Counted from the first letter of the stretch, positions 27,142-36,414 are shown. The stretch: DNA of 64,000 bases from Candidatus Brachybacter algidus (GCA_016711705.1 JADJSK010000001.1:1178001-1242000), one strand, 5' to 3'. Notes: generated by a model from the sequence alone, not told the origin. A program made the numbers and translations.

Positions 27142-29007
27142 CTACTTCTTCAACAACCTATCCAATGAATTTTGTGAAACAGAATGATAGCTATCTCTAT
27201 GTTTATTATAAATTTTGACCGCTACATCCTTTTGGCCGGTAGCCACCAACGCTTCGTAAAGTGGCATTAAGAATTTCCTGCGCCCTACCTTTCCAAGAAA
27301 TTCATCGACAGAGTTATTAATTGCAGCATTTTTTAGATTGATGTTGTCTTCAAGCCAGATTGCCTGAATTTCTGTATTTCCCGATTTTGAAAAATTATAC
27401 TTCTTGTCAAGGTTTTTAAGTTGATCTATTGTCGCTACTCCATTGACCATTCTTAGAAAATATAACCATTGATTAAATTCCCAATCTTTAAATGCAATTT
27501 TGGAGCTGCCATCCAGCAATTTAGGTTTCTCCTCTGTGACAGATGCAAATAGTTTACTTTCAAACATAGGTGCATTGTCGGGTAATCCTGCCTGATAAAG
27601 CCATTCCTTTACTTTCAGTTTATCAAGCTCTTCCGGCTTAAAATATTTATACAAATATTCTTCGAATTGCGTGGTTGTAATTGTCTTAAACTTATATTCC
27701 TTAAAATAATTCTTCAAGAATATATCCAAATCTTTTCTTCCAAAAGCTTTCTCGAGCATAACCAGAAATAAATAACCTTTCTCATATGCTACATCAGTCA
27801 TGCCATCATCCGGGTCTTTTCCTTCGAGGTCGAGCAATAGCCGAGTCTCTTCGCCTTGCTCACCGAAATCCTTAAAAGCGTTATCGAGGTCATTTCTACC
27901 AATAATGGCATTTACAACTGCATAATCTCGTCCTTTTACACCTTCCACAATGCGCCTTTCAAAATAAACGGTAAAGCCTTCGTTCAACCAAAAGTCATTC
28001 CAGGTGGCGTTTGTAACAAGATTGCCAGACCAACTATGGGCAAGTTCATGAGCAATAAGGCTTGCCATAGACCTATCTCCTGCCAGAACAGTTGGAGTAG
28101 CAAATGTCAATCGAGGATTCTCCATGCCACCAAAAGGAAAAGCAGGCGGTAAAACCAATATATCATATCGCTCCCACTCGTAAGGCCCATAAAGTGCTTC
28201 AGCCGCCTGAATCATAGCAGGTGTCTCGGCGAATTCATATGCAGCACTTTTTATTACCCCCGGTTCGGCATAAACACCGCTTCGTCCATCAAATGCTTCA
28301 AACTTGAGATCACCTATTGCTAAGGCCACCAGGTATGCCGGAATGGCTTGCTTCATGGAGAAATGATATTTGCCATGTGGATTTAATTTCTGAGGATTCT
28401 CAGCAGACATCAGGGCCATTAATTCTTTAGGCACTTCCATATTCGCTTCATATGTAAATCTAATCCCCGGTGAATCCTGAATGGGTATCCATGAACGAGT
28501 AAGAATAGCTTCTCCTTGAGTATAAAGGAATGGATATTTTTTTCCGAATGTTTGTTCCGGTTTCAACCATTGAATCGCTGCAGCTTGTGGCGAAGTTTTG
28601 TAATATATCTTTACAGAATCAGCGAGACCAGCTGTTGGAATAGATATTTTTGAACCAAGAAATTCTACAGGTTTATCTACCATAAAATTCTTAACCAAAC
28701 CATTGGAAATTATTGAATCGATTTTTAAATCTCTGCTATCCAGGAATAAAGTATCTGCATCATTTTTATCAAAAAATAAAGTGGCACTTCCGGACAATAT
28801 CAAAGATTGAAAGTCAGCTTTTAAATTTAATTTTAAGTGCTTTACCCTAGCAGTGGAATTATCACCGAAGGAGTGGGTGTCATCGACAGTGCTCTTTATT
28901 GAGAGTTTTTCATCTGATGATTTGGCTTTATTGTCGCCTGTGCAGCCAGATGAAATGATTGTTAAGAATACGTATGCAAGTGTGTAAAAAAATATGGATC
29001 TAAACAT
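27142..29007 (-). CDS. M1 family metallopeptidase lipoprotein (leukotriene A4 hydrolase-like)
   Basis: A 621-residue zinc aminopeptidase. It begins with a lipoprotein signal ending ISSGC (Cys near 22), so it is likely anchored in the envelope. The exopeptidase motif GGMENP lies near residue 300 and the zinc site HELAHSW ... NEGF near 330-350, both intact. The C-terminal helical domain resembles leukotriene A4 hydrolase/aminopeptidase B rather than E. coli PepN. Likely role: N-terminal trimming of peptides outside the cytoplasm. Monocistronic, divergent from ribD. Confidence 0.94.
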   Translation of the reverse strand: MFRSIFFYTLAYVFLTIISSGCTGDNKAKSSDEKLSIKSTVDDTHSFGDNSTARVKHLKLNLKADFQSLILSGSATLFFDKNDADTLFLDSRDLKIDSIISNGLVKNFMVDKPVEFLGSKISIPTAGLADSVKIYYKTSPQAAAIQWLKPEQTFGKKYPFLYTQGEAILTRSWIPIQDSPGIRFTYEANMEVPKELMALMSAENPQKLNPHGKYHFSMKQAIPAYLVALAIGDLKFEAFDGRSGVYAEPGVIKSAAYEFAETPAMIQAAEALYGPYEWERYDILVLPPAFPFGGMENPRLTFATPTVLAGDRSMASLIAHELAHSWSGNLVTNATWNDFWLNEGFTVYFERRIVEGVKGRDYAVVNAIIGRNDLDNAFKDFGEQGEETRLLLDLEGKDPDDGMTDVAYEKGYLFLVMLEKAFGRKDLDIFLKNYFKEYKFKTITTTQFEEYLYKYFKPEELDKLKVKEWLYQAGLPDNAPMFESKLFASVTEEKPKLLDGSSKIAFKDWEFNQWLYFLRMVNGVATIDQLKNLDKKYNFSKSGNTEIQAIWLEDNINLKNAAINNSVDEFLGKVGRRKFLMPLYEALVATGQKDVAVKIYNKHRDSYHSVSQNSLDRLLKK

Positions 29008-29429
29008 AAATGGTGGTTACAATGTATAAGAATAGGTGTAAGTAACAAATTTTCGTATTGTTTGCCAAACAAATTAACCACAGAATGGTATATTGGTTCA
29101 AATTTATGAGGAATGAGTGATCGGGTGATGAGTGATCGGGTGATGGGCGATGGGTAATGGGGAATGAGTAATTGGTAATGGTGAATGGGCAATTAAAATC
29201 ACCTTTTAGTTCAATATTAATTCATAAATAAATCTGTGTAATCTGAGTAATCCTTTAAATCCGTGATTCTGACAAATTGGTAATGGGTAATAGGCAATGG
29301 GCAATTAAAATGAAATTGAATATATCTTTAAGGGTTATTCTAATTTCTAATTTTAGGTATTTTTCAATCTTAGTGTTCAATTGCCGTTGACTTTATTCAA
29401 CGGAGGAAAAAGAAAAGCAACAATTTATC
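29008..29429. other. intergenic stretch with short-period arrays
   Basis: No gene. It has GATCGGGTGATGAGTGATCGG-like and GGTAATGG-like arrays (29105-29200), and a second copy (29230-29290) of the block containing AATCCGTGATTCTGA that follows the array at 15395. Promoters for the divergent M1 peptidase and ribD genes must also lie here. Confidence 0.6.
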
Positions 29430-30468
29430 ATGAAGAACAATAAAGATATATTCCTCCTTCGCAGCATAGACCTGGCGAATCTTGCTGATCGGGATGTCAA
29501 AAGCAATCCACCTGTAGGATGTGTCATTGTTGAAAATGATATAATCATTGGAGAAGGTCGACATGAAAAATTTGGAGAAGCACATGCTGAAGTTAATGCT
29601 TTTAAAAATGCTACAGAAAATGGACATAATCCAGGTAATAATTCTGAAGTATATGTTACCTTAGAACCATGCGGGCACTATGGAAAAACCCCTCCATGCG
29701 CCGAATTAATTTCATCATTTAAACCCAAAGCTGTTCACATTTTCGAAAAAGATAGTCATCCCATTACTGCCGATAAGGGTTTGGAGTTATTAAAACACAA
29801 TGATATCTATTTCGAATTTAATGAAATAAAAGGCCAAAAAAGTTTACTTGATCGGTTTTATAAAAATAACCTCAAGAAACAACCTTATATCATTCTTAAG
29901 TATGCTCAAACTGCGGATCAATTCATGGCTTCTTCTGAAGGTCAGATACAGATCAGTGATCAATATACTTCCAGACTCAGTCATAAATGGCGTTCACTTT
30001 GTGACGGCATTTTGATAGGTAGAAATACGCTGGAAACGGATGATCCGGAATTAACCAACAGACATTGGAGCGGCTCATCACCACAAAGATTTGTAGTTGG
30101 AAATTCTTTTACCAAACCCTTGTCCAGCTATAAAATGTTTCAAGGAGACAATCCAGCTATCCTAATTACAACTAATAAATCAACTTTTGAAGGAATAAAA
30201 ACAGTTGTCGTAGAAACTATTGATTGGAATCAAATTTGGTCGATCCTTTACGATCAATATAGCATTTACAAGTTGATGGTAGAAGGTGGAAGTAAATTAT
30301 TACAAAGTGTGATCGACGCAGGAGCCTGGGATGAGGCAAAGGGTGATAACATCTAAAAATAATGTTGAAAATGGGGATATTTCAGCACCTATTTTATCAG
30401 CGCAAGAAAGCTATGACAACTTACAATTAATAAATGATAGTGTTCAATTTTTTAAGAAAGTTATTTAG
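29430..30468 (+). pseudogene. ribD: riboflavin biosynthesis deaminase/reductase with a one-base frameshift near the end
   Basis: RibD carries out the deaminase and reductase steps of riboflavin synthesis. The N-terminal deaminase keeps its zinc site (HAEVNAF, then EPCGHYGKTPPC). The reductase domain follows (ILKYAQTADQFMASSEGQ; DGILIGRNTLETDDPELTNR). At GGWDEAKG the frame hits a stop at 30354. Dropping one base of the GGG at 30341-30343 restores VITSKNNVENGDISAPIL... to a stop at 30468, giving the normal length of about 345. Homopolymer error or very recent mutation. Confidence 0.87.
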
Positions 30469-30521
30469 AAACCAAGAGAGTTTCCATAATTTAAATATTC
30501 AGAAATCCAGAAAGACAATTG

Positions 30522-30776
30522 TCATTCTTCACCTTTCACAAGTAATTCTCTAATTTTCCGTTTCTTTTCTTCTGGCAATTTTACATCGAGATTTTGTGTA
30601 TTATTTCTTAAGCTTTCGTTGATGATATTATTCTGTTTTGCAAATAATCTGCAAGCAGTGCAAATAGTAAGATGTATGCTAAGTCTGAACCTATCACCAA
30701 ATAAAAGGGGCGAATCTTCCCGCTTACAAACCAACATAGTAGCTTTCTCACAACTGATGTGTAATAAATTCTTCAT
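30522..30776 (-). CDS. small zinc-finger anti-sigma factor-like protein
   Basis: An 84-residue protein with the zf-HC2-like pattern of anti-sigma factors: SCEKATMLVCKREDSPL followed by RLSIHLTICTACRLF (His-x3-Cys-x2-Cys). It has no transmembrane segment, unlike most membrane anti-sigmas. It starts 10 bp after the stop of the ECF sigma factor gene, the usual order for a sigma/anti-sigma pair. Likely role: redox- or zinc-dependent inhibition of the adjacent sigma factor. Zinc binding is inferred from Cys/His spacing. Confidence 0.8.
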   Translation of the reverse strand: MKNLLHISCEKATMLVCKREDSPLLFGDRFRLSIHLTICTACRLFAKQNNIINESLRNNTQNLDVKLPEEKKRKIRELLVKGEE

Positions 30777-30786
30777 TACTTAATGA

Positions 30787-31344
30787 TCATTTAAACCAAT
30801 TCATTTCCAAGCAAGCTCTTAATTGCAACTTGCTTCTGTGTATCAAAACCCAAAAATTAGACTGCGTTATTTCAAGTTTTTCACAAATTTCTTCCGTATC
30901 CATGTCTTCCAGATATTTTAAAATAAATACATTCCGTTGTTGATCTTTTAATTTGTTCTGACAAAGCTCAAGAATTTTATAAAACTCATCATTTTCTACT
31001 TTTGAACTTGGATCTTGTGTCCATGTCTTGGGCGATTTTGTCTTGACCCAATGTTCCTTTTTATTAAAGTATACATCTTCAAATTCAATATCTACCGTTG
31101 AAACGGATCTTACAGACTTTCTGAAATGATCTATCAACTTATTTTTACAAATCGCATACAACCAGTTTCGTTCAGAATAAATCCCGTTAAAACTATCCTT
31201 TGATTTCCATGCACTAAGGAATGTTTCCTGAACAATATCCTGAGCCACAGATGTATCCTTCATTCTTGAACATGCATAACTATACAATTCATCACCATAA
31301 TTATCTATCCATTTCTCCGGATCAAACGATTTTTTTTCGAGCAT
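30787..31344 (-). CDS. ECF-type RNA polymerase sigma factor
   Basis: A 185-residue ECF sigma factor. Region 2 spans about 10-80 (YACSRMKDTSVAQDIVQETFLSAW, SERNWLYAICKNKLIDHFRK) and region 4 about 125-180 (LKDQQRNVFILKYLEDMDTEEICEKLEITQSNFWVLIHRSKLQLR). A long linker of about 40 residues rich in Lys/Trp/Thr separates them. It is the fifth gene of a minus-strand run starting with the YHS gene and is followed by its probable anti-sigma. It may control its own operon. Confidence 0.92.
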   Translation of the reverse strand: MLEKKSFDPEKWIDNYGDELYSYACSRMKDTSVAQDIVQETFLSAWKSKDSFNGIYSERNWLYAICKNKLIDHFRKSVRSVSTVDIEFEDVYFNKKEHWVKTKSPKTWTQDPSSKVENDEFYKILELCQNKLKDQQRNVFILKYLEDMDTEEICEKLEITQSNFWVLIHRSKLQLRACLEMNWFK

Positions 31345-31404
31345 ACTATTAATAAAAGGTCTTCCCTCAGGACTTTTATATCAAGTAAACTTACTCATTT
31401 CGAC

Positions 31405-31782
31405 TTAATTCGATAAATTTTTCCCACCACTCTTTCCGATCCATCCAAGATGTGTATGTTCGAAACTGTCCAAATATTTTAATCCATAGCCAAATAAGCG
31501 ATCAAAGCAGCTGTGCGCCAAAAAAATGATACTTACATCCACCATGGTAGCTATTTTAAAATAATGGCCAATGATCAGAAACAACATTATCAATCCTTTG
31601 TGATGCATTATATTATAAAAGAAGGCACCAATAGCAGGATTGACCAGATATGCAAGGAAAGATACATCCGGAACAAAAAATAACAATAAGAAAAGGCTCC
31701 AGCTACCTTCCAAATAATAAAAATAGATCCCACTGAAGCAAATTAATAATGCAAATTCCTCCAACTTAAGTAATGACTTCAT
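31405..31782 (-). CDS. DUF4260 family membrane protein
   Basis: A 125-residue protein with about four transmembrane helices, matching DUF4260: FFVPDVSFLAYLVNPAIGAFFYNIMHHKG and the C-terminal AHSCFDRLFGYGLKYLDSFEHTHLGWIG. The conserved His and Asp residues could bind a metal. Function unknown. It starts 18 bp after the DUF1223 gene and precedes the sigma factor by 60 bp, so it appears to belong to the same operon. Confidence 0.85.
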   Translation of the reverse strand: MKSLLKLEEFALLICFSGIYFYYLEGSWSLFLLLFFVPDVSFLAYLVNPAIGAFFYNIMHHKGLIMLFLIIGHYFKIATMVDVSIIFLAHSCFDRLFGYGLKYLDSFEHTHLGWIGKSGGKNLSN

Positions 31783-31800
31783 TTAACTTTTTAAATGAAG

Positions 31801-32550
31801 TTATTCTAATTTCGTCATATATGCTGCTTTCACTGCCATTGAATTTTTGTCACTTATAAATGCTATGATTGCCAGGTCGTTCTTTTTACTTTCTGGAACC
31901 TTAAAATCATAAGTACCTTTTGAATTATTGAGTCCTTCAGACATTTGCAAGACGACGTTGGTATTGGTTAAAATTCGGCCTCCATTCTCCCCTCTTTTGA
32001 TGGAAGTAACTTCTTTTGGCGAAATCAAACATAAAAAAACTTGATCTTCGTCCGTTTTACCATCGATTTCATACGAAACAGTTATGGCATCATTACTGGC
32101 CTTGGCCATTAAGTTTTTGAAACTTACCTTCGAGAAATCATCCTGAGCTTTTTTCAATGCTGATTGAAGCGCTGACTTATCAGAACCAACGAATTCATAT
32201 TTCCCATTGACGACCATTTGAGGAGTATAGGCGCTTCTCAAGTCCAATTTATCTACATAATTTCTTTGTCTTTGTGTAAATACGCGTTGACTAAATGGAT
32301 CTTTCCATCCTAACCGATCCCAGTAATCCACATGAAATGATATGGCAATTACCTGTTGATTATCATTATATTCTTTTATCAAATTTGCCAATAATTCATC
32401 TGCCGGAGGGCAACTACTGCATCCCTGTGATGTAAAAAGTTCAACGAGGGCTACTGAATTTCCTTTATTAACCGACATTTCCGTTTGCTTTTGAGCTTTA
32501 GTACATGAAATAATATTGACCAGACAAAACATTGAAATTATTAATCGCAT
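31801..32550 (-). CDS. DUF1223 secreted thioredoxin-fold-like protein
   Basis: A 249-residue exported protein of the DUF1223 family. It has an N-terminal signal (possible lipobox IISC at about residue 15). The domain starts VALVELFTSQGCSSCPPADELL, where CSSC is a thioredoxin-like redox pair, then ISFHVDYWDRLGWKDPFS and YTPQMVVNGKYEFVGSD, all family-typical. Likely an extracytoplasmic thiol redox protein; the reaction is not established. It sits 10 bp after the DoxX gene. Confidence 0.9.
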   Translation of the reverse strand: MRLIISMFCLVNIISCTKAQKQTEMSVNKGNSVALVELFTSQGCSSCPPADELLANLIKEYNDNQQVIAISFHVDYWDRLGWKDPFSQRVFTQRQRNYVDKLDLRSAYTPQMVVNGKYEFVGSDKSALQSALKKAQDDFSKVSFKNLMAKASNDAITVSYEIDGKTDEDQVFLCLISPKEVTSIKRGENGGRILTNTNVVLQMSEGLNNSKGTYDFKVPESKKNDLAIIAFISDKNSMAVKAAYMTKLE

Positions 32551-32560
32551 ATAATAAAGA

Positions 32561-32959
32561 TTATCTATTTAACAATTTATAACGCAGGGCCACAACTTCT
32601 TTCTTATTCAAAATTAAAATCACAATACAGCAAACCAAAACAATCCATGCAAGCATAAACAACTGACCCCCATCTCCTTGAGATTCAATTCCGATCACTA
32701 ATAAATGGGAAGCAATAGCTCCAAGCATTAACCCAATTCCCAATAAAGCTCCAAAGACTCTTGTCGAAGGAAGTACCAACAAAATACCTGCGATCAATTC
32801 AATCACACCTGTCCCTATCCTACCCCATGGTTCTGCGCCCAGCTTCGTAAATAACTCTACCGATTCCGGGCTTGCTGTAAATTTAAAATAAAGGGTTTGT
32901 AATAAAATTGCCGCTCCAGCAACTTGCAAAACCCATGAAATTATATTCTTCCAATTCAT
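32561..32959 (-). CDS. DoxX family membrane protein
   Basis: A 132-residue protein with four transmembrane helices and the DoxX-like pattern (LQVAGAAILLQTLYFKF, GRIGTGVIELIAGILLVLP, GALLGIGLMLGAIASHLLVIG). DoxX-like proteins take part in quinone- or thiol-linked redox chemistry, but many are uncharacterised. It lies between the YHS protein (22 bp) and the CSSC-type DUF1223 protein (10 bp), which supports a shared extracytoplasmic redox role. Confidence 0.88.
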   Translation of the reverse strand: MNWKNIISWVLQVAGAAILLQTLYFKFTASPESVELFTKLGAEPWGRIGTGVIELIAGILLVLPSTRVFGALLGIGLMLGAIASHLLVIGIESQGDGGQLFMLAWIVLVCCIVILILNKKEVVALRYKLLNR

Positions 32960-32981
32960 TTTGATCCGATTTAATAATTAT

Positions 32982-33440
32982 TTAGTTTATTTTATCCCAG
33001 TTTTTATCAGCTTTAGACTTAAGTCCGGCCTCATCTTTGGTCCAAGTATTCAAAGTATTATTTGTAAACGAATGATAGAATAAGTATAATTTTCCATCTA
33101 CAATTTTAAATGTTTCAGGATCTATTTCTACTTTTTCACCAGTTGCACCCATTGCATAAGCACACCAGCCACCATATTGCGGTTCAAATTTGGAGGCATT
33201 TTTAAAAAATTCATCTTTGTTGGCTTTAGAACTGAAATAATATAGCACCCCTTTGTCCTTCACAGCAAAATCTTCTTTCCCTTTGACAGCCTTATTTAGT
33301 TTAAAATAAGCTACAGCGTCATAACCCTCAATTGCAAGTCCTTTTGAAACATTGTAAGATTTGATTCGATCCGTTTTCTGACTAATTGCCATACTTGCAG
33401 TGAAGCAAATCACCACTAAAACCCTTAATAACTTTTTCAT
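32982..33440 (-). CDS. secreted YHS-domain protein
   Basis: A 152-residue protein. I use ATG 33438-33440 (MKKLLRVLVVICFTASMAISQ), which gives a clean signal peptide; the longer in-frame start at 33590 would add 50 residues partly encoded by a 7-bp-period repeat. The mature part is a YHS-like domain (LAIEGYDAVAYFKLNKAVKGKEDF ... YYFSSKANKDEFFKNASKFEPQYGGWCAYAMG), a fold linked to metal or haem proteins. First gene of the six-gene run ending in the sigma/anti-sigma pair. Confidence 0.88.
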   Translation of the reverse strand: MKKLLRVLVVICFTASMAISQKTDRIKSYNVSKGLAIEGYDAVAYFKLNKAVKGKEDFAVKDKGVLYYFSSKANKDEFFKNASKFEPQYGGWCAYAMGATGEKVEIDPETFKIVDGKLYLFYHSFTNNTLNTWTKDEAGLKSKADKNWDKIN

Positions 33441-33887
33441 TCTTTCGATTTTATAAGTTATACGATTCAAACCAAATAACCTTACAATTTCGGAAAAATA
33501 ATTTATTTGATAGAATGAAAAGTTTGATGTTTGATGTTTGGTGTTTGGTGTGATGATTATATTCAAATCAAGGACTCTCCCTTGGGCCATGGTTTAAAGA
33601 TTATTTAATCAGTCTTGAATTTAGACTATAATTTTGGGAAGTCGGCCAAGGATAAATATTATTAGCCACTAATTCCACGAATGATGCTTTACATCTAACA
33701 CGAATTTATTCGTCCGAATTCGGACAATTATTTGCGATGTTGGCTACGCGGTCGTGGCTATCAAATTCGAGCTTTAGAAATAAGTCAATATTTTCAGAGT
33801 GATATTTAGTTTATAAGCAAAGCCCTTAGGCCTGGCTTTAGTGTCGATAATATTTGTTTTTGCAATAAAGCAGTTGTTGAACAAACT
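33441..33887. other. intergenic stretch with two repeat types
   Basis: No gene. It contains a 7-bp-period GATGTTT/GGTGTTT array (33523-33553) and the second ATTCGTG element (33663-33759). The promoter of the YHS operon should lie at 33441-33490. Confidence 0.6.
33663..33759 (+). repeat. dispersed ATTCGTG inverted-repeat element, copy 2
   Basis: Shares ACGAATGATGCTTTNCATCT and AACACGAATTTATTCGT with the copy at 17278-17350 and ends in GTCGTGGCT, inverted to its AGCCAC start; the interior half is diverged. Confidence 0.65.
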
Positions 33888-35027
33888 TTACTCTTCCTCT
33901 GCCCTCTTCCCCTCAAGATATTTATGATTTTTATCCTTGGAATCTGCCCCTCCTACCTGAAGTCCAAAACATTCAAAACTAACCGGGTCAGCAGCTTTTA
34001 CTACTTTTTGATTGTAATAAACATGAAATTTATCCTTTGTATATCCTTGTTCGAGTGCCATAAAACTAATCACATCAACATCCCTTAAAGGTAGATTTCT
34101 GTTGTAAACAAAGTTTTTATCTTTCGCAAAATATGACTCATCGGTAGTGTTTTCATAACCTTTATCCACCACAAATGACATTACGTCAGCTCCTTCAATT
34201 TTTAGATTTTTAAAATAGGCAGCATTTTTATCCTTTGCGTATTCGTTTTCTAATTTTTTGAAGGAAGTGACATCGGCTCCTGTGATCTTCTTGTCCGCAT
34301 GATAGACCCCTTCAGCGTCTTTAGAGTATGGGTATTCAATAACGACAAATGATTCCGATTTGCATGGTAGAATCACCAAATCACTGGCATTCCTGTAAGT
34401 ATATACATTGTTTTTATCCTTAAAATAATATTCAGCAAGTTCATTGAAAGTCGCAGGATCACTTCCCGGCAAAGCAACACGATTGCAGTATACCTGGTAT
34501 TTATCTTTGATAAAAACAAAGTCTATGAGCTCAAGACTTGCTACATCCATTACCTCGAAAGATTTGCCATTGAGATATCCTCTGTATTTGTCTTTACAGT
34601 ATCCAAAGTTATTTTCACCCATCAGCATAAATGTTGACGCATCTGCTCCTTCAACTGTATATACTCCTTGTCGTTTGGTCATAAAGAAATTCTTAACCTC
34701 TCTCTCTTCACTGCAGTAATACACTTTGTTTTTATCCTTAGCGTAATGGTTGTCAAGTGCCTCAAATGTTAAAATGTCAGCATCTTGTATGCTTTTCATC
34801 TTATAATAGGCAGCAGAATCATTCTTCGCAAATTGATCATTAAGGACAATAAAATCTTTCCCAACTTCTTCCCCATTATAATAAACTTTATCCCCCTTTT
34901 TAGTAAAACCGGAACTGCATCTTACCACCGTTATGACTCCTGTCATCACCAAAGCTAGTTTAAAAAGTTTAAATATCAACTTAAATGTAAATGCTGTGAA
35001 CTTGAAAAAATCTTTTATGAAATTCAT
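33888..35027 (-). CDS. DKNYY-repeat protein
   Basis: A 379-residue envelope protein. A hydrophobic N-terminus (about 10-35) is followed by at least ten repeats of the DKNYY type, e.g. YAKDKNKVYY, CKDKYRGYLNG, IKDKYQVYCN, FKDKNNVYTY, YAKDKNAAYFKN, FAKDKNFVYNR, YTKDKFHVYYN, alternating with ADxxSF motifs. DKNYY domains are common in Bacteroidota and Fusobacteria; the function is unknown. The repeats suggest a solenoid or beta-propeller surface for binding. It lies in a minus-strand run of envelope proteins. Confidence 0.9.
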   Translation of the reverse strand: MNFIKDFFKFTAFTFKLIFKLFKLALVMTGVITVVRCSSGFTKKGDKVYYNGEEVGKDFIVLNDQFAKNDSAAYYKMKSIQDADILTFEALDNHYAKDKNKVYYCSEEREVKNFFMTKRQGVYTVEGADASTFMLMGENNFGYCKDKYRGYLNGKSFEVMDVASLELIDFVFIKDKYQVYCNRVALPGSDPATFNELAEYYFKDKNNVYTYRNASDLVILPCKSESFVVIEYPYSKDAEGVYHADKKITGADVTSFKKLENEYAKDKNAAYFKNLKIEGADVMSFVVDKGYENTTDESYFAKDKNFVYNRNLPLRDVDVISFMALEQGYTKDKFHVYYNQKVVKAADPVSFECFGLQVGGADSKDKNHKYLEGKRAEEE

Positions 35028-35073
35028 TTCTTAAAATTTAATAAAATTAATTATTTGGCATAGGATTTATAAT

Positions 35074-36153
35074 TTAATATTCAAATTCATAAGCATTTAG
35101 TACTTTGATAGCCTTGTTTCTTTTTATAAAATCCTGAACATCATCATTATACATACTTGATGGGAAAGTAACCGCCTTTAATTTCGACAATTGTTCAAAT
35201 TCTTTCGAACTCCCGGAATATGAAGTTCTGTTTATATCAAGATATTCTAGCTGAGTAAGATTTTCTAAGAAACTAAGTTTATTGATTCTATATGAAGAGT
35301 TTACAACAACCATTTCTCCCTCTGAAACACAAAGTTTCTTTAATCTGGTTAAGCGACTTAGATTAGGTAATTGCTTGCATCCGTCTATATAGAGTTCCTC
35401 GAGATTGACCAATTTAGAAACAACATTGCCCTTTTCAATACCTGAGCCAAATGAAAGGTACTTCAGATTTTTCAATTTCTTCAGAGCAGATAATCTTTTC
35501 ACCCTACTTTCATCAAAACGCAGTACTTCAAGTCCAGTAAGACCCTTGATAGGATCCAGCGTTTTTAGAGCATCCGAACAACAATGCAACACCTTAAGTT
35601 CTTTCATTGAACTAAGCGGACTTAAATCCAAATTCTGATCCTTATAGCTTATTGAATTATCAATTCCACAGTAATTTAAAATCAAAACTTTCAAGTGTTT
35701 AAATGCTTTTAACGGCGTTAACTCACCAGGACCATTCACCATATAAATAGTATCGAGATCCCCTAAAGTATTAAGGTCTATAGGCAAACATTCTTTCATC
35801 CACCCGATTCGCAGCGCTCTTCTATACAGGTAATCACATCCAATATTAAACAAATTAAGTTTATTCAATTCATAAAGAGAAGTATTCCCTTCATCTTTAA
35901 ATTCATTTACCTTATTTTGTCTATTTATATACTCCGATTGAATTTTAAAAATATCAACACCTTGTTTAGAAAAATTTTGATTGATTACTAAAATAGACTT
36001 CCACTCATCACTTAATCCATTCCACCAAGCACTATCGATGACAACGGTAGTATTCTTTTCATTTGGTCGTGAACATGACCAAAGCCAACTGCAAACTAAT
36101 AATAGCGAGATTATTAAGACTAATTTTAATACCATTTTATAATATTGGATCAT
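35074..36153 (-). CDS. leucine-rich-repeat lipoprotein
   Basis: I use ATG 36151-36153 (MIQYYKMVLKLVLIISLLL), giving a signal with Cys in LWSC; a longer start at 36216 is possible. The mature part from about residue 110 holds at least seven leucine-rich repeats of the internalin/bacterial type (LKHLKVLILNYCGID, LKELKVLHCCSDAL, LTGLEVLRFDESRV, LKNLKYLSFGSGI, LVNLEELYIDGCK, LTRLKKLCVSEGE, LTQLEYLDINRTSY). Such proteins bind proteins or glycans; the ligand is unknown. It follows the DKNYY gene on the same strand. Confidence 0.85.
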   Translation of the reverse strand: MIQYYKMVLKLVLIISLLLVCSWLWSCSRPNEKNTTVVIDSAWWNGLSDEWKSILVINQNFSKQGVDIFKIQSEYINRQNKVNEFKDEGNTSLYELNKLNLFNIGCDYLYRRALRIGWMKECLPIDLNTLGDLDTIYMVNGPGELTPLKAFKHLKVLILNYCGIDNSISYKDQNLDLSPLSSMKELKVLHCCSDALKTLDPIKGLTGLEVLRFDESRVKRLSALKKLKNLKYLSFGSGIEKGNVVSKLVNLEELYIDGCKQLPNLSRLTRLKKLCVSEGEMVVVNSSYRINKLSFLENLTQLEYLDINRTSYSGSSKEFEQLSKLKAVTFPSSMYNDDVQDFIKRNKAIKVLNAYEFEY

Positions 36154-36302
36154 GTTAAATATCAGAACTTTAGTTTCAATAGTATCTGACTCAAAAATAA
36201 TAGTGAAGATTCGCATTGATCAGAAGATAAGTATGAAAATCAAAGGATCCCCTACCCCCTCTGGAAGAGAAAAAAATCTGACTACATGCAATTTACTTTT
36301 GC

Positions 36303-36408
36303 CTAAATTACTGATTACCAATTACTGAATACTGATTACTGACTACTCATTACTCATTACTCATTACCCATTACCCATTACTCATTACTTATTACCTACT
36401 TCTCTCAT
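36303..36408 (-). repeat. long 7-bp-period array upstream of (3' to) a lipoprotein gene stop
   Basis: About fourteen units of CATTACT / CATTACC / TGATTAC in near-perfect 7-bp register, ending about 7 bp from the TAG stop of the next minus-strand gene. On that gene's coding strand the units read GTAATGA/GGTAATG. Confidence 0.8.
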
Positions 36409-36414
36409 CAATAA

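Noticed and set aside
33441..33590. 50-residue N-terminal extension of the YHS protein
   Set aside because: Encoded partly by a 7-bp-period repeat; the ATG at 33440 begins a clean signal peptide.
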